Below, in pieces: positions 20,322 to 31,445 of a stretch of DNA of 31,620 nt; within the stretch, counting starts at the first letter, position 1; every line of letters begins with the position of its first letter. The translations under genes and the position numbers were made by a program. The notes beneath the pieces were generated by a model. The model searched no databases. It was not told the origin of the DNA and was given only the letters and a program-made list of their open reading frames with translations. The DNA comes from Lingula anatina (taxonomy: Eukaryota > Brachiopoda > Lingulata > Lingulida > Lingulidae): positions 1,101,336 to 1,132,955 of the forward strand of contig NW_019774847.1 of NCBI RefSeq assembly GCF_001039355.2. The letters run 5' to 3'.

Positions 20322-23300
20322 TTACGTGTTTATATTGAGTTCTTTATTGACAACCGGCGTGTCGCCATCTAGCTGAAGAACACTCCTAACTGTCCGACCA
20401 CGTGTTGATTTCAGAAATGACACGAAATCTGAAAACAAAAATACAACCATAAATATTAATTGTTTTAAAATGGTGTAATTTATTAACAGTATACTAAAAT
20501 TTCAGGGTGAAATTTTTTCTGAATGCAAACTTTTAAAGATGCATACAAAGTCAATTTTTTGTCACAAAAACCAACTAAATGCCAGTATATAGTTTCAAGT
20601 AGTATAACTAATAGAATTACCAAAAGGCATTGTTTAATTTTACCAAAAAATGATGTTTGAACGGATTTTTCTGCTGCCATTTTAAGCTGTATGTCAATGG
20701 GGCAGGAAAGTAGGTCACGAAAGTAGGTTAAATTTACAACCAAAAATTTAAAGAAAGGAGCAGTGTAAAGGTCTTTTATGGCTGATCGAGTGATCTATTC
20801 AGTTTATCCCTTGGCATGTCGAATTTATTTGAGTCATATAAGAATCTAGTAGAAGTGGTTTACAGGTGTTACTGGGAATCCACGCTCGGTTCGTATGTAC
20901 CTTTAAGCAAACAACATAACTGGCATGTTAAAATACACGAGAAATAACCAGTACTATCAGTGATCCTGTTACTATGGTAGCATGTAATGTGGATATGGAG
21001 CGTTACTTTACACAAGGTTACATCAGACCAAAAGTCGACCAGAATTGTATTATGAGAAGTATGAAGTAACGAAGAGGACTCTCGTTATGTTTGGAATCTT
21101 TGTGTAGGACGGCTTCAAAGTCGGTTTTCAGTCTAAAGTAGTCCTGATATCAACGCAGCCTCTGACGTCATTCTTACTTGTCCCTCCTGTCCCCTGAGCC
21201 GAGTGGTGTTGGCGTTCTTCTTTGTTTTGTGACGGTTTAAGAACGTAGCTTGAAAGATAATGAGAACACTTACATTAATAGTGCGATTATCTGAATATTA
21301 ATAAGAGCCATCAGCCGAAATATCTCATATGAGTTACTTTTTACAGTTTGAGTAAAGAGTATCATAACAACTTCTTTTGGTGTTGCTCAGCTTTAAACTG
21401 TCTTTTAGACTCACTGCACATACAGTGATAACAGATGTTGTAAAGATAAAATATACGGCTTACTCTACTGCCATTAGAAGATTTCAATGTACATTACAGT
21501 TATATTATGTATTGTTTTAAATATAAAATTGCTGTATACGGCTTACTCTACTGCCACTAGGAGATGAGATGTTCGAAAGTCCACCAAGGCCTTCAAGCAC
21601 TGGTTGTACGCTGTTTTCACTCCATCGTGCTGGGACTGCTGAACTGAAATGAGAAGGCGATAGAAGTATATGTGATTCTGGATCAAAGTATGACTGAAAG
21701 CACGCCGATGTTTGTTTTTTAAATATACAATAATAGAACATGGCGATCCAAGAGACAGAAGTAGTTTAGAGCTAATTAAGTAATATAATTAGAATTGGTG
21801 TAAAATATCGAACACAGGTACTAGTATGCAGGGATGATTCGTGAATGAGCGAAAAAAGATTATTTTCGGAAAATTCAATCTGGCTGGAAACTTCAGGACA
21901 GAATACCATTTACGTTCTAGGCGACGGCAACAGACCAGAAGTTCCAAATGTTTATTTATTCATTTATTTTAATAATACTACTGATCAAATAAATGTTGTC
22001 ATTACCAACTCTATTAAATGTATAATTTCAATAAAATTAATTTACCCAAGCCTTCATACAGTAGGCCTATATAAAATAAACAAAACGAAGAGGTCTGAAC
22101 TGTAAAACGTTGTTCCTGTTAAGCACGAGTTCCCAGATCCTTACCGTAAGTCTTCAGGGATGGCCCAGTTTCAACGGTGTATAGGAACTCCCTGTGTCCG
22201 GCTGGCATATACTCCCTGATTTGCTTCAGATAACGGTCCGCATCTACAACAAAGCATACAATGTGTTCATGTAATTCTCCTGATGGAAGGCAGATCATTT
22301 AAACTAACCACAGGTTTGTTATTTTTTAGTTATTTGCTGTAGGCTTGTTTTTAGGACGATTCGACATTCGAATATTACTCGCAATTGTTAAAAAACGTTT
22401 TATATTGAGTTTTTTATGCGTAAAAAGCCGCGTTAGTACGAATCACATGGTACATGTTGGTGATAGGCGTAAAGCAGGCGACCAGGGTATGTAAAGGTTC
22501 TGCGACAATCTGATCTTAAGTTGGTAACGTTCAGGCCGACTTCTGGCGCCGGTGTTTCAGAACCCGTCCTGGTGTATAGTATGTATCTGAACAGTTACCT
22601 TCTGAGTGTTCAACTCCCAGCACTGCGTCCAAGACCTGTATAGTGGAGCTCTGTGCTGCACTGCCGCCTACAAACTGATAGACAGAACAATATCATCATT
22701 TGATTTAAGTTCAACTAGCATATAGACAACAAGCTAGCTGGCAGTGGTGGGAAAGAAGCATTCCGAATGCAGGACGGTATCAATTGAAGTTGATGGGAAC
22801 TTCCTTTTAACGCTGTGCCCCACGTGCCCCCCCCCCCCCCACAAGCATTATCCTATCGTCAAATTAGCTTTGAATTTATATGATTTAAACGATACATGTG
22901 CGATATACATACCTGTAACGGCGTGTCGCTTATGCCTTCAAAAATCAAACCCTCAGGAAGCAGTTTGCTGTGGGCTCCCCAGCTGGAAAATGTACAAACC
23001 TCGAAATGATCAAACCTGATTTTTATTAACATACTTGTAATTACACAGTCTCCTTCTGGCAATATTCAAATTTTATACAACTTTCAAACAATTTAAGAGC
23101 TTTCAAAATACGCTGAGTGTCAAAGAACACTGTTTCCTTTAACTCACCCTTCATAAAATGGTCTCAGAACATTATAAAACACTGCTGGATCAAGCCTCTC
23201 TGAAGAATTAAACAAACACTTGGGTTATTGCAATTATCTAGTCCCAGCTAGTATGGATTCCAAACGGTCCAATGCAATTTTCTGCCATAAAGTGAAATAA

Positions 23301-26300
23301 AGTCCCAGAACCAAATACAACCACTGGCCTGCGTTTCCAGTTTTTCACAATATTCATTGCAATACGATGTGCAATACCTCCGACATTACATGTTAACAGG
23401 AAAAGAACGTCAGATGTCTTTGTGGTCTTGTCCAAAGTCTAATTTCCGTTCAATGACGCACACTTGTAATCGTACCAACTCCCATATAATGTATATAAGC
23501 AGATACTTCTATCATTCTTATATGTATAAGCAATGGCCAAGGGGAATTTTTTTTATAGAAAATCGACAGAAGCCCCAGTCTACATACCGTACATTCTGGT
23601 GGTAGTTTGCTGCATACGGCGCACGGTATTTTCGATGCCTTTTAATCCCAATATCAGCCTCCTCTCATCCTCAGAGTCCATAGAGTCGTAGATGTCAACG
23701 ATATCCTATTAAAACAATAACCCGTAATCTTAATGGGAAGGATATTTCTAAATATACGGTAAATTATGTGAATACTTGTACGCTCGGTTTTCTACTGTTC
23801 TGAATATAAAAAATCGTGTATAATTATGCAAGGAAAGTAGATAAAACGTAGCTATTTGCTGAGTAAGCCTGTTCTGCTGCCCCCCTCCCACCCCACCCAC
23901 CCACCCATTGCGCCAGGTAGCTAGGACGTCGGTGTAGGTATACCTGGATTCCTTTAGCGAAGTCAAGCTCCACCTGGATTAAAACCAGTGAAAACCAATC
24001 TGTGTGTGGACTTCCAGGGGCGGGGCAAATCACCTCCAGGTTGCTGAAATAACATATAACATAACAGATAACATATCACATAACATATCACATAACAGAT
24101 AACATAACATATAACATAACAGATAACATAACATATAACATAACATATATATCAGGCCGGGGCGTAGAATTTGAATGTACTAGAATTTAAGGACAACTTT
24201 AATTTAAAACACCAAGTTACGATCTTTGTCTTCAGATAAGAATTGTAGGGGAGACCGGGGCTAGTTGGCCCAGTTAGACACTTTTGGCCTTGTAGAGCCA
24301 ACTAGGAATGGGTTAGAGTAACAAAAGCGGTTTCAAAGTAAGCCCCATGAACTAAGCTACGTATGCAACGTCATTATTTTTCAAATATAATGCCAGATGG
24401 CTCACAATTTGACAAAAAACGCAGTTGACGTCAAGGGGGCCAACTTGCCCCGCCACGGGGCAAGTTGGCCCCAGGGTCGGGGCAAGTTGGACCCCCTATA
24501 CGAAAATGAAGTATATATCCCATGTAAACGCCTTGAAATACATTTGTATACATTTTTAATTTATTAAATTGATGAATAAATAGTTCAAATGAGGCAGATT
24601 TATTGAGGTTTCCGTACGTCACGTTGTGTGTGTGTGTGTGTGTGTGGGGGGGGGGGGGTATGTGTTGCAAGAAATCTATCAATAAAATTTGTTTTGTTTT
24701 AACTAAGAAAAAATTAATAATGTTATAAAGCAGTTTTTTATAATGAATGAAAACGAATAATAAATTTACGTTTTAAAAGAAAGTAACAAATTCAGTTTTA
24801 AACCATTGAGTTTGTTTCAACAATGGTCTCTATCTAGGGAGGGGCGGAAAATTCCCCTTGGGGCCACATATAACACTGTAAATACAATAAAATCACCTTA
24901 CAATGAATTAAGGCAAAATAAATGTTTTTCTAAGGAAAGTCCAATGGATTTGCTTTCTAATACATACAATCAACAGAACATTTCTAATATAAATTTTCGA
25001 AAAGACACCAGAGAGCAAATTTAAAAAAAAATCAATTAGACGGTAAACACCGGCAAGCTTTGTCAATTTCACCAACTTGTTTATTTCAAGAAGTTACAAC
25101 TTCTTGTTTATTTCAAACAGCGTTGCGCGCAAAGGATTGTGGGTAATATGAGGGTCCAACTTGCCCCGAGTCAAGGGGGCCAACTAGCCCCGGGTGCACA
25201 TTATTTATTTTAAGGGATGGCAGCCATTTATGGTGCTAGAATGAGCAACGATGATACATATCTGTGAAACTTGAAACAATGAGCTTCAGTTTGATGCCCT
25301 ATACATATCTTATATTCGATCAAAAGCCTATGAAAATAGATTTTGAAATCTCTTAAACAAAATTACTTTTAGGTGCAAAAATAGTTTATTTAGACTCACC
25401 GCTTAATTAAAACTTTTTAACGGCCGACACTTCCTTAGCATTGTAGGCTTCGGTCACTTTACAAGAGTATGTGGCCAATTTTTTTACCTCGTAGTTACTT
25501 TTTCAGAAAATGACGGGGGGCCAACTTACCCCGGGGTCCAACTAGCCCCGGTCTCCCCTATAAACTTGTTCAAACCAGAATCTTCTTGATTCTAGTTTTG
25601 AGTACTGGCCGGACTTATAATAGTTTTTTTCAGCAATTAGAAAGTAGAATAACAACAAATACCAAGACTTACCTCAGATCTAATTCCCTGTAAAAATATA
25701 ATAAATAAATTTTATGCAACAAAATATGTGCCTTGGGAGCACGTCATTTATTATCCAATCCAGATAGAAAACTTACAAAATGCTTGACATAAAAGTTAAA
25801 TATGTATGTATGAACGTATGTATGAATGTTCATATTTACTATGTATTCATGTAAATGTTCCGTTACCAGCCTGGTGAGATTGGAAACTTACGGTTGCGCG
25901 GTTAGCTTCTCGCCTACGCCTGGGTCCAGCCGCACTCAGAAGTCATCAACTCACCTGTTCGGGTCCACCTTCCTCCCCATAGCTAGAACGCAGTCCAGGT
26001 AACAATAGACTGGGTTGAGGCCCAAATACTGGGAAATGTGGAACCATGGAATGGCGACTGCCTTTGGAAGAATCTGAGAAATGGTATTCCCATAAATAAT
26101 TTGTGAAAAGTCTGAAGAAATGCCTGTAATTATCAACGTCACATTGCTAAGATTTGACCACGATATTACCCTTATATCTTTATATTTGATTGTATTCAAT
26201 AGTGTCAAGGAACACCTACCTTGGGTATGTCATTATCTTGCCACACAAAACAATGGGCAATCGTAGCCAACAGTGTATGGGCCAGACAATACTCCTCCTG

Positions 26301-26351
26301 TCCGTTCAGTAGGTGAAAATCTAGGAGTGGCAACTAGGGAACAAGGAAGTA

Positions 26352-26418
<67 letters not shown>

Positions 26419-29400
26419 TATGAAGTGCACATAATTAATCTGAGGCCCTGGTAGAAGATAGGCTTCTTCATATATATGTTGAATGGGAGGGCAGGTGAGT
26501 AAATGTGATTTTGTGACATAATAATTTGCAAGCATTGTACACATGAGATTTGGTCAATTGATTATTTGAAATAATCCGCCGATGCTAAAGATGAATGAAT
26601 AAAACATAAATAATATGTAAAATATATAAACAGAACGGCTTATAAAAAATTGTATAAAGTTTTAAAGTGTTAACGTTATAATAATAACAGACATTCGTCA
26701 CAAAAAGTTAAATACAAGTGTAAGACTTCTAGTTTTTATTATAACCTACCTACTATACAACATTGGTCAAAAAGGTTGTCCCACCTTCAGTATCATGTGC
26801 TTTTATTTATAAAAGATCACATCACAGGTGAAGAGTGTTATAAATAGTGATTTTCATTCCAGATATCATAACTAACATGATTAGTGATACAGAAAATACA
26901 AACTAGCGGTAAAGATATCAATATTTCATACCATTTATTCACATTTATTACATGCACCCCCTCAAATCCGACATTTCACTGTGATTTTCACAGAGGTAAA
27001 GAAATGTCCATTAAATTGAAATGACACCACCAAATGTAACCAAATTTACACACATTTGGCATAAGAGTGTGCTCGTTAATTACTCCTTGTATAATAGCGT
27101 TTGCGTTTACCGCGTACTGTTATTACTTCCTGTAGGTGGCGCGGCCTGCCTTGAACAAGGGTAACAATTCTGTTTTATGTGATATTGTCCCATTCTTCCC
27201 AAAGAGCTTGGGGGAGTTGGTCCAGATTATTAGGAGTATGGTTCTCCTTTCCATTGCACACTTCAATTCATGCCACAGATGTTTAGTAGGGTTAATAACT
27301 TTGCTCAAAGGTGGTTGCTCTATCCTCTGAACATTGGGTTTCTGCAACAAATCACTCAGCAGACGAGAGTTATGAGCACGTGCATTTCCACGATGACACC
27401 TGCAGTATCTCTGAAGTCACCTCTTTCAAATGGAGTTAGACATTTGTTGAAGACGTTTTCGTGAATTGCCCCAATAACTTTTTTCCGGAAAGAACAATGC
27501 ATTGAAACCATGGGTTTGGAATTCTCTCCAAACGTGGTCTGACCTGACACCTCAGGCGATATTATTTTGCACAAACCTTCCAAAAAGCATTATGCAACAT
27601 GTCTACGGACCCTAATTTGACCAGCGAAGGCATTCAAGAAATACCTTGATTCTTCAGCAAAACCAACTTGTTCCTAGTGATGGTTGACCAAGTTCTGGTA
27701 GTTCTGGGGTCACTGAACCAAACATTCTCAACTGATACCTCATTCCATCTGCAAGAGGGGACTTAGGGGTGTTCCAGGCTTCATCATGACAGCACACTTG
27801 CACGCAGTTCTCAGGTGGTGAGTGATTTGTTGCAGAAACCTTAAGTTCTGAGGCTGGAGAAAACATCTTTGAATCCTGATAATAAACCTACTGAGAACCC
27901 GTGGCATGAATTGAAGTGTGCAAACCAGAGGAGAACCAAACCCCAACTAGTCTGGACCAATTCCGCCAAGCTTTTTAGGAAACATGGGGCAAAATCAAAC
28001 AAAACAGAATTGTTACCCTTGTTGAAGGCGGTGGCGCCGTCTACAGGGGATAATTATAGTGCGCGGAAGCTACACACGCTAATAGACACGTAACCTTTAA
28101 TGAGCACACCCTAATGCTAAATGTGTGTAAATTTGGTGACTTTTGGTGGTGTCATTTCAATTTAATGGGCATTTCTTTATTTCCATGGAAATGACAGTGG
28201 AACATCGGATTTGAGGGGTTACACGTAATAAATGTGAATTAATGGTATTAAATATGGATATCTTAACTGCTACTTTGTATTTTCTGCACCAATAATCATG
28301 TTAGTTATGGTATCCGGAATGAAAATCACTATTTATAACAAATTTCACCCATGAGCTGATCATTTATAAATAAAAGTACATGAAATTGGGGGTGGGACAA
28401 CCTTTTTGACCAATGTTGTATGTACAGGGGTACCCCTATCACATCACTGCCATGATGACACTTAGTTTTATTATTACCTACCGACTTGGTACACGGGGTA
28501 CCCCTATCACATCACTGCCATGATAACACTTAGTTTATCAAGTAGTTATAACTGTTATAACTCCTTGGTTTTATTATAACCTACAGGCCCGTAGCTAGCA
28601 ATTTCAAAGGGGGGGTTCTTTTTCTGAAAAAGTGGACCTTTTACCATATAATCCCCATGTACCTAGGTCAAATTTTACACAGAGTGGACCTTTTTCCAGC
28701 AAAAAGGGGGGTTCTTTCGAACCCCCCGAACCCCCCTGGCTACGGGCCTGACCTACCTACTAGGTACACGAGGTACCCCTATCACATCACTGCCATGATA
28801 ACACTTAGTTTTATTACAACCTACCTACTAGGTACACGAGGTATCCCTATCACGTCACTGCCATGATAACACTTAGTTTTATTATAACCTACCTACTAGG
28901 TACACGGGGTACCCCTATCACATCACTGCCATGATGACACTTAGTTTTATTATAACCTACCTACTAGGTACACGGGGTACCCCTATCACATCACTGATAA
29001 CACTTAGTTTTATGTCACATACAGTACATGTGCACACAATAATATTCTGTTACTGTACAACTTGCTGTATACAGTCGGTAAAGTATATTAAACCTACTTT
29101 GTACACTTCACTTCTAAGTTTCCGCGATGCCATAAGTTGGGCGGCATTCTTGCCGAGTTTTTCCCATGGTAAAAAATATCCAGGAAGATGATCCTGAAAG
29201 TAGAACGAGTGTTTCTTTAAGAACTGAATGGAATAGAACAAAAGAGAGTTGAACTCCCAAGAAGAAGGCACGTTGGGTACAATGATAATTCTGGCACTCG
29301 CGTTAAAGAAAAGTGCACATAATGTATTAGCGGCCCTGGTAGAGGTGGGCTTTCTTCGTCTCTAAATGTGCCCACGAAATATGGCACAGATGTTGAGCTT

Positions 29401-30906
29401 GCATGCTTATGCCGGGATTTGGCGAACATTTTGATGAACTCTTATATCAGGTCATAGGTAAGTTGCCAAGTTTATAATTATTCACGCACGAATTATGCAC
29501 GAATTAGCTTTTTCGGATGCGCCTGTTACTGTGAAATTGATAGGGATAGTGGGTCCAGAATGGTAACGTTACGGGCGTCGATAAAAAAAATAACTAACAT
29601 AATGATGTTATATAGAGTTAACTCATATTATGTCATTAAATAAAATGTCTGCGAAAAATTATGCTCTTAGGTGTGATTGGTAATTACCTATAGCTCCCGC
29701 TGCCAAAATACATTTTTTATCGCACAAATTACAAAAGGGCGTCCGACACTGAAATCATTGCACTGTATGGTCGGCTGACTGCAGGGGCAGTGGTGTCATA
29801 GCTGTATTCGGTATAGATGATATGTCCTCACTTACTGTCTATTTACTACTAGTAGTAAATATTATTTTACGTTCCACCGAGCTTGACAGAAACCAGTTCA
29901 CCTTCGTACACCTTTCCGCCCACCATCAGTTCAACCGTAAATAACGAACTCCTTTCATACATTGACGTCACACTATATTGTTAGGGTTGATCAGTAATAA
30001 ATGCTGCCCCATCCGGATAGTTGTTACCTACCCTCTGATATATGGGGCTCCTAAAACAGTGTACCGAATTCAAGTATTAGCAATACATTTATAACAGAAA
30101 GTAGATGTTATCCTCTACCACGACCACAGACTTTACATAAGGTATTCACAAATACCGTGTGTATTTCTCTGACTAATTTTGTACGCATTTCTGTATTTTT
30201 TGTACAAAATTAACATTATCACTCACTGACCTCTGGTAGAGAGTAGATTGGTCTAGCTTGGACAGTTTCAATTATTTTTTCTTCCGGGCTTTTAACTTTT
30301 TAAAATTCCTCCTACACACGTTTTTATTATCGAAGTTATCGAAATGTTTTTGTAGCTGTAATCCAATTTGTTACATTTAATTGCTAGTTTCTGACTTTTT
30401 TAATAATCATTGCACGATCTTTGGTATGTACGCAATTATACTTGATTTTTGATATACTCATACATCTTGTCTACCTATTTTCCTTGTTCATGCAATTTTA
30501 GTTGGTCTGGTCTGATAGTAAAGACTGATACCATTACTTGATCTTATACAGTGCCCAATAGTATGCCAGTAACAGCCATTTTAGGCAATCAGAAACTTTG
30601 TATGAAACATTTTCTTCTTTGTTGTAGTTTCGACTTGTCAATTTTTGGGCCAATCAACATTTCAAAGCCAGCTTTGTGTATGTGTTTCACCCTTAATGCA
30701 AGGTTACGGCCTTCTTTTCTTCTGCCTGTCTCATAAATACTGATTTCTGTTTGTTAAGGGTAATCTTCATTATCTGTCATTACCGTGCGTGGTATCCATT
30801 ACCCCACCTCGTGATTACTGTGCCCTTGAAGAAAGCGCTGTTAACAGTGGCCTAAGTCAGCCCTCGTTTTCTGAGACGGCGGAGAATAAACAGACTAAAA
30901 AGACTT

Positions 30907-30980
<74 letters not shown>

Positions 30981-31357
30981 ATTGAGGTCTTAGAACCAAA
31001 ATGACCATCTATCTATATAGAGACATATCTGTGAATATCTGTAAAAAATCTATCAGTCGCCCTGGTAGAGGGTAGATTCTTAGTAGCGTGTATAAACCAC
31101 TTCTACTGGTACTAGTTTCTTAGACAACTCGAATAAAGTCGACATGCCAAGGGATAAACATGATAAAATCATCGATCAGCCAATAAAGAGCTTTAAACTG
31201 ACACTTCTTTAAAAAAAGAATCCACAGAAAACACGTAGTTGCTACATGTACGTACCAAGGGGTTCTCCAAGAGAAATCCAACCTGGTGAGAAATGTTAAA
31301 AGTTTCCAGGTGTCTCCACCACTCCAGGGGCGTAGTCTGGCATACTGCAGTGGTCAT
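20322..31357 (-). CDS. IDO: Indoleamine 2,3-dioxygenase family heme enzyme, 14 exons, about 411 aa
   Basis: Exons in transcript order: 31357-31256, 29193-29098, 26333-26220, 26073-25955, 25687-25673, 24043-23944, 23706-23588, 23199-23148, 22982-22913, 22674-22599, 22243-22145, 21643-21547, 21248-21178 and 20428-20322. All are GT-AG. Family blocks in order: FNISHQVGFLLENPL, EEYCLAHTLLATIAHCFVW, LGLNPVYCYLDCVLA, LDPAVFYNVLRPF, EGLIFEGISDTPLQ, FVGGSAAQSSTIQVLD, REYMPAGHREFLYTVE and GTGGTNFVSFLKSTR. IDO oxidises tryptophan to N-formylkynurenine, the first step of the kynurenine pathway, in the cytosol. By my alignment the proximal heme His (human 346) is His304. Human Phe226, Arg231 and Tyr126 are kept, but Ser167 becomes Leu170. 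The exons sum to 3n+1: exon 7 has one extra A in a run of five (plus 23640-23644), so this copy is either mis-sequenced or frameshifted. Family certain; catalysis untested. Confidence 0.92.
20758..20871 (+). repeat. Dispersed repeat, copy 1 (IDO intron 13)
   Basis: About 110 bp, including GGCTGATCGAGTG, CAGTTTATCCCTTGGCATGT and AGTAGAAGTGGTTTAC. It matches the reverse complement of 31094-31205 with scattered changes. No coding potential. Probably a short interspersed or MITE-type element. Confidence 0.65.
21453..21570 (-). repeat. Duplicated splice donor of IDO exon 12, 83 bp apart
   Basis: ATACGGCTTACTCTACTGCC occurs at 21453 and again at 21536. The second contains the true donor (minus strand GA|GTAAGCC at 21546). 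The first is an intronic copy of the exon end plus donor. About 30 bp match with a few changes. Confidence 0.75.
24046..24152. repeat. AACATA-rich tandem array in IDO intron 6
   Basis: Repeats of AACATATAACATAACAGAT with a unit near 10-20 bp start immediately beside the acceptor of exon 6 (exon edge at 24043). Confidence 0.8.
24248..25558. mobile_element. TA-flanked inverted-repeat DNA element, about 1.3 kb, non-autonomous
   Basis: The left end GGGGAGACCGGGGCTAGTTG matches the inverted right end over 21 bp (right: CCAACTAGCCCCGGTCTCCC, ending 25558). TA flanks both sides. Inside, near both ends, GGGGCAAGTTGG and its complement recur many times (24431-24497, 25152-25192, 25515-25556), which may be transposase-binding subterminal repeats. 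The interior is AT-rich with no readable transposase and holds a (GT)n/G-run at 24625-24658. It sits in IDO intron 5. Confidence 0.75.
25673..25687 (-). other. 15-nt microexon of IDO
   Basis: TTTTACAG|G GAA TTA GAT CTG AG|GTAAGT on the minus strand. Without it the protein would lack five residues between VDPN and NLEV that IDO proteins have there. With it the length fits and both phases agree (AG|G and AG|C). Confidence 0.8.
26354..26416. repeat. (AT)n microsatellite in IDO intron 2
   Basis: About 63 bp of pure AT, 20 bp upstream (transcript sense) of the exon 3 acceptor. A similar (AT)n followed by (GA)n lies at 30909-30978 in intron 1. Confidence 0.95.
27123..27350 (-). pseudogene. Tc1-like transposase C-terminal fragment, left arm
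   Basis: The minus-strand fragment contains NPTKHLWHELKCAMERR, matching the end of the DDE domain of Tc1-type transposases (NPxENLWxELK). The Glu expected before xLW is replaced (KHLW). Only the C-terminal third is present. A dead remnant. Confidence 0.7.
27869..28093 (+). pseudogene. Tc1-like transposase C-terminal fragment, right arm
   Basis: The plus-strand fragment with PTENPWHELKCANQRR is the inverted partner of the left-arm fragment. Here the Glu of the motif is kept. Only the C-terminal region is present and no upstream catalytic Asp residues are readable. A dead remnant. Confidence 0.7.
28419..29008. repeat. 68-bp minisatellite interrupted by two transposons (IDO intron 2)
   Basis: TACCCCTATCACATCACTGC recurs at 28431, 28499, 28774, 28842 (variant), 28910 and 28978. 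Neighbouring units are exactly 68 bp apart. A partial unit (TTTTATTATAACCTACCTAC) also lies left of the Tc1-type element at 26735-26757, so that element split the array. A second insert at 28584-28750 split another unit. Confidence 0.85.
28584..28750. mobile_element. 167-bp MITE with CAGGCCCGTAGC inverted ends
   Basis: Perfect 12-bp terminal repeats, CAGGCCCGTAGC and GCTACGGGCCTG. A 5-bp direct duplication ACCTA (or 6-bp ACCTAC) flanks it inside the minisatellite. The interior has two near copies of AGTGGACCTTTT and G/C runs. No coding region. Confidence 0.75.
31094..31205 (-). repeat. Dispersed repeat, copy 2 (IDO intron 1), inverted relative to copy 1
   Basis: The reverse complement contains GGCTGATCGATG, TTTATCCCTTGGCATGTCGA and AGTAGAAGTGGTTT, matching 20758-20871. 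Confidence 0.65.
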
Positions 31358-31445
31358 GGCGTCCACAGGGCCCTGTCCTCAGAACTATGGCGGTCAAGAT
31401 GCTGGGCCAGGACTTGGACGAGGAAAACAAATGATCAGGTACGAG

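Larger units (their letters stand above)
26758..28418. mobile_element. Palindromic (foldback) Tc1/mariner-derived element, about 1.66 kb
   Basis: The ends are inverted copies of CAACATTGGTCAAAAAGGTT and are flanked by TA on both sides, the Tc1/mariner target duplication. Unlike an ordinary element, nearly the whole sequence folds back. Left 26758 to about 27470 and right about 27715 to 28418 are inverted copies of the same 3' portion of a transposase plus terminal repeat. The middle about 250 bp is not matched. It inserted into a 68-bp minisatellite unit in IDO intron 2. Confidence 0.8.

Noticed and set aside
23238-23435. Minus-strand 65-codon frame in IDO intron 7
   Set aside because: No family resemblance. 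The IDO exons on either side join in phase without it.
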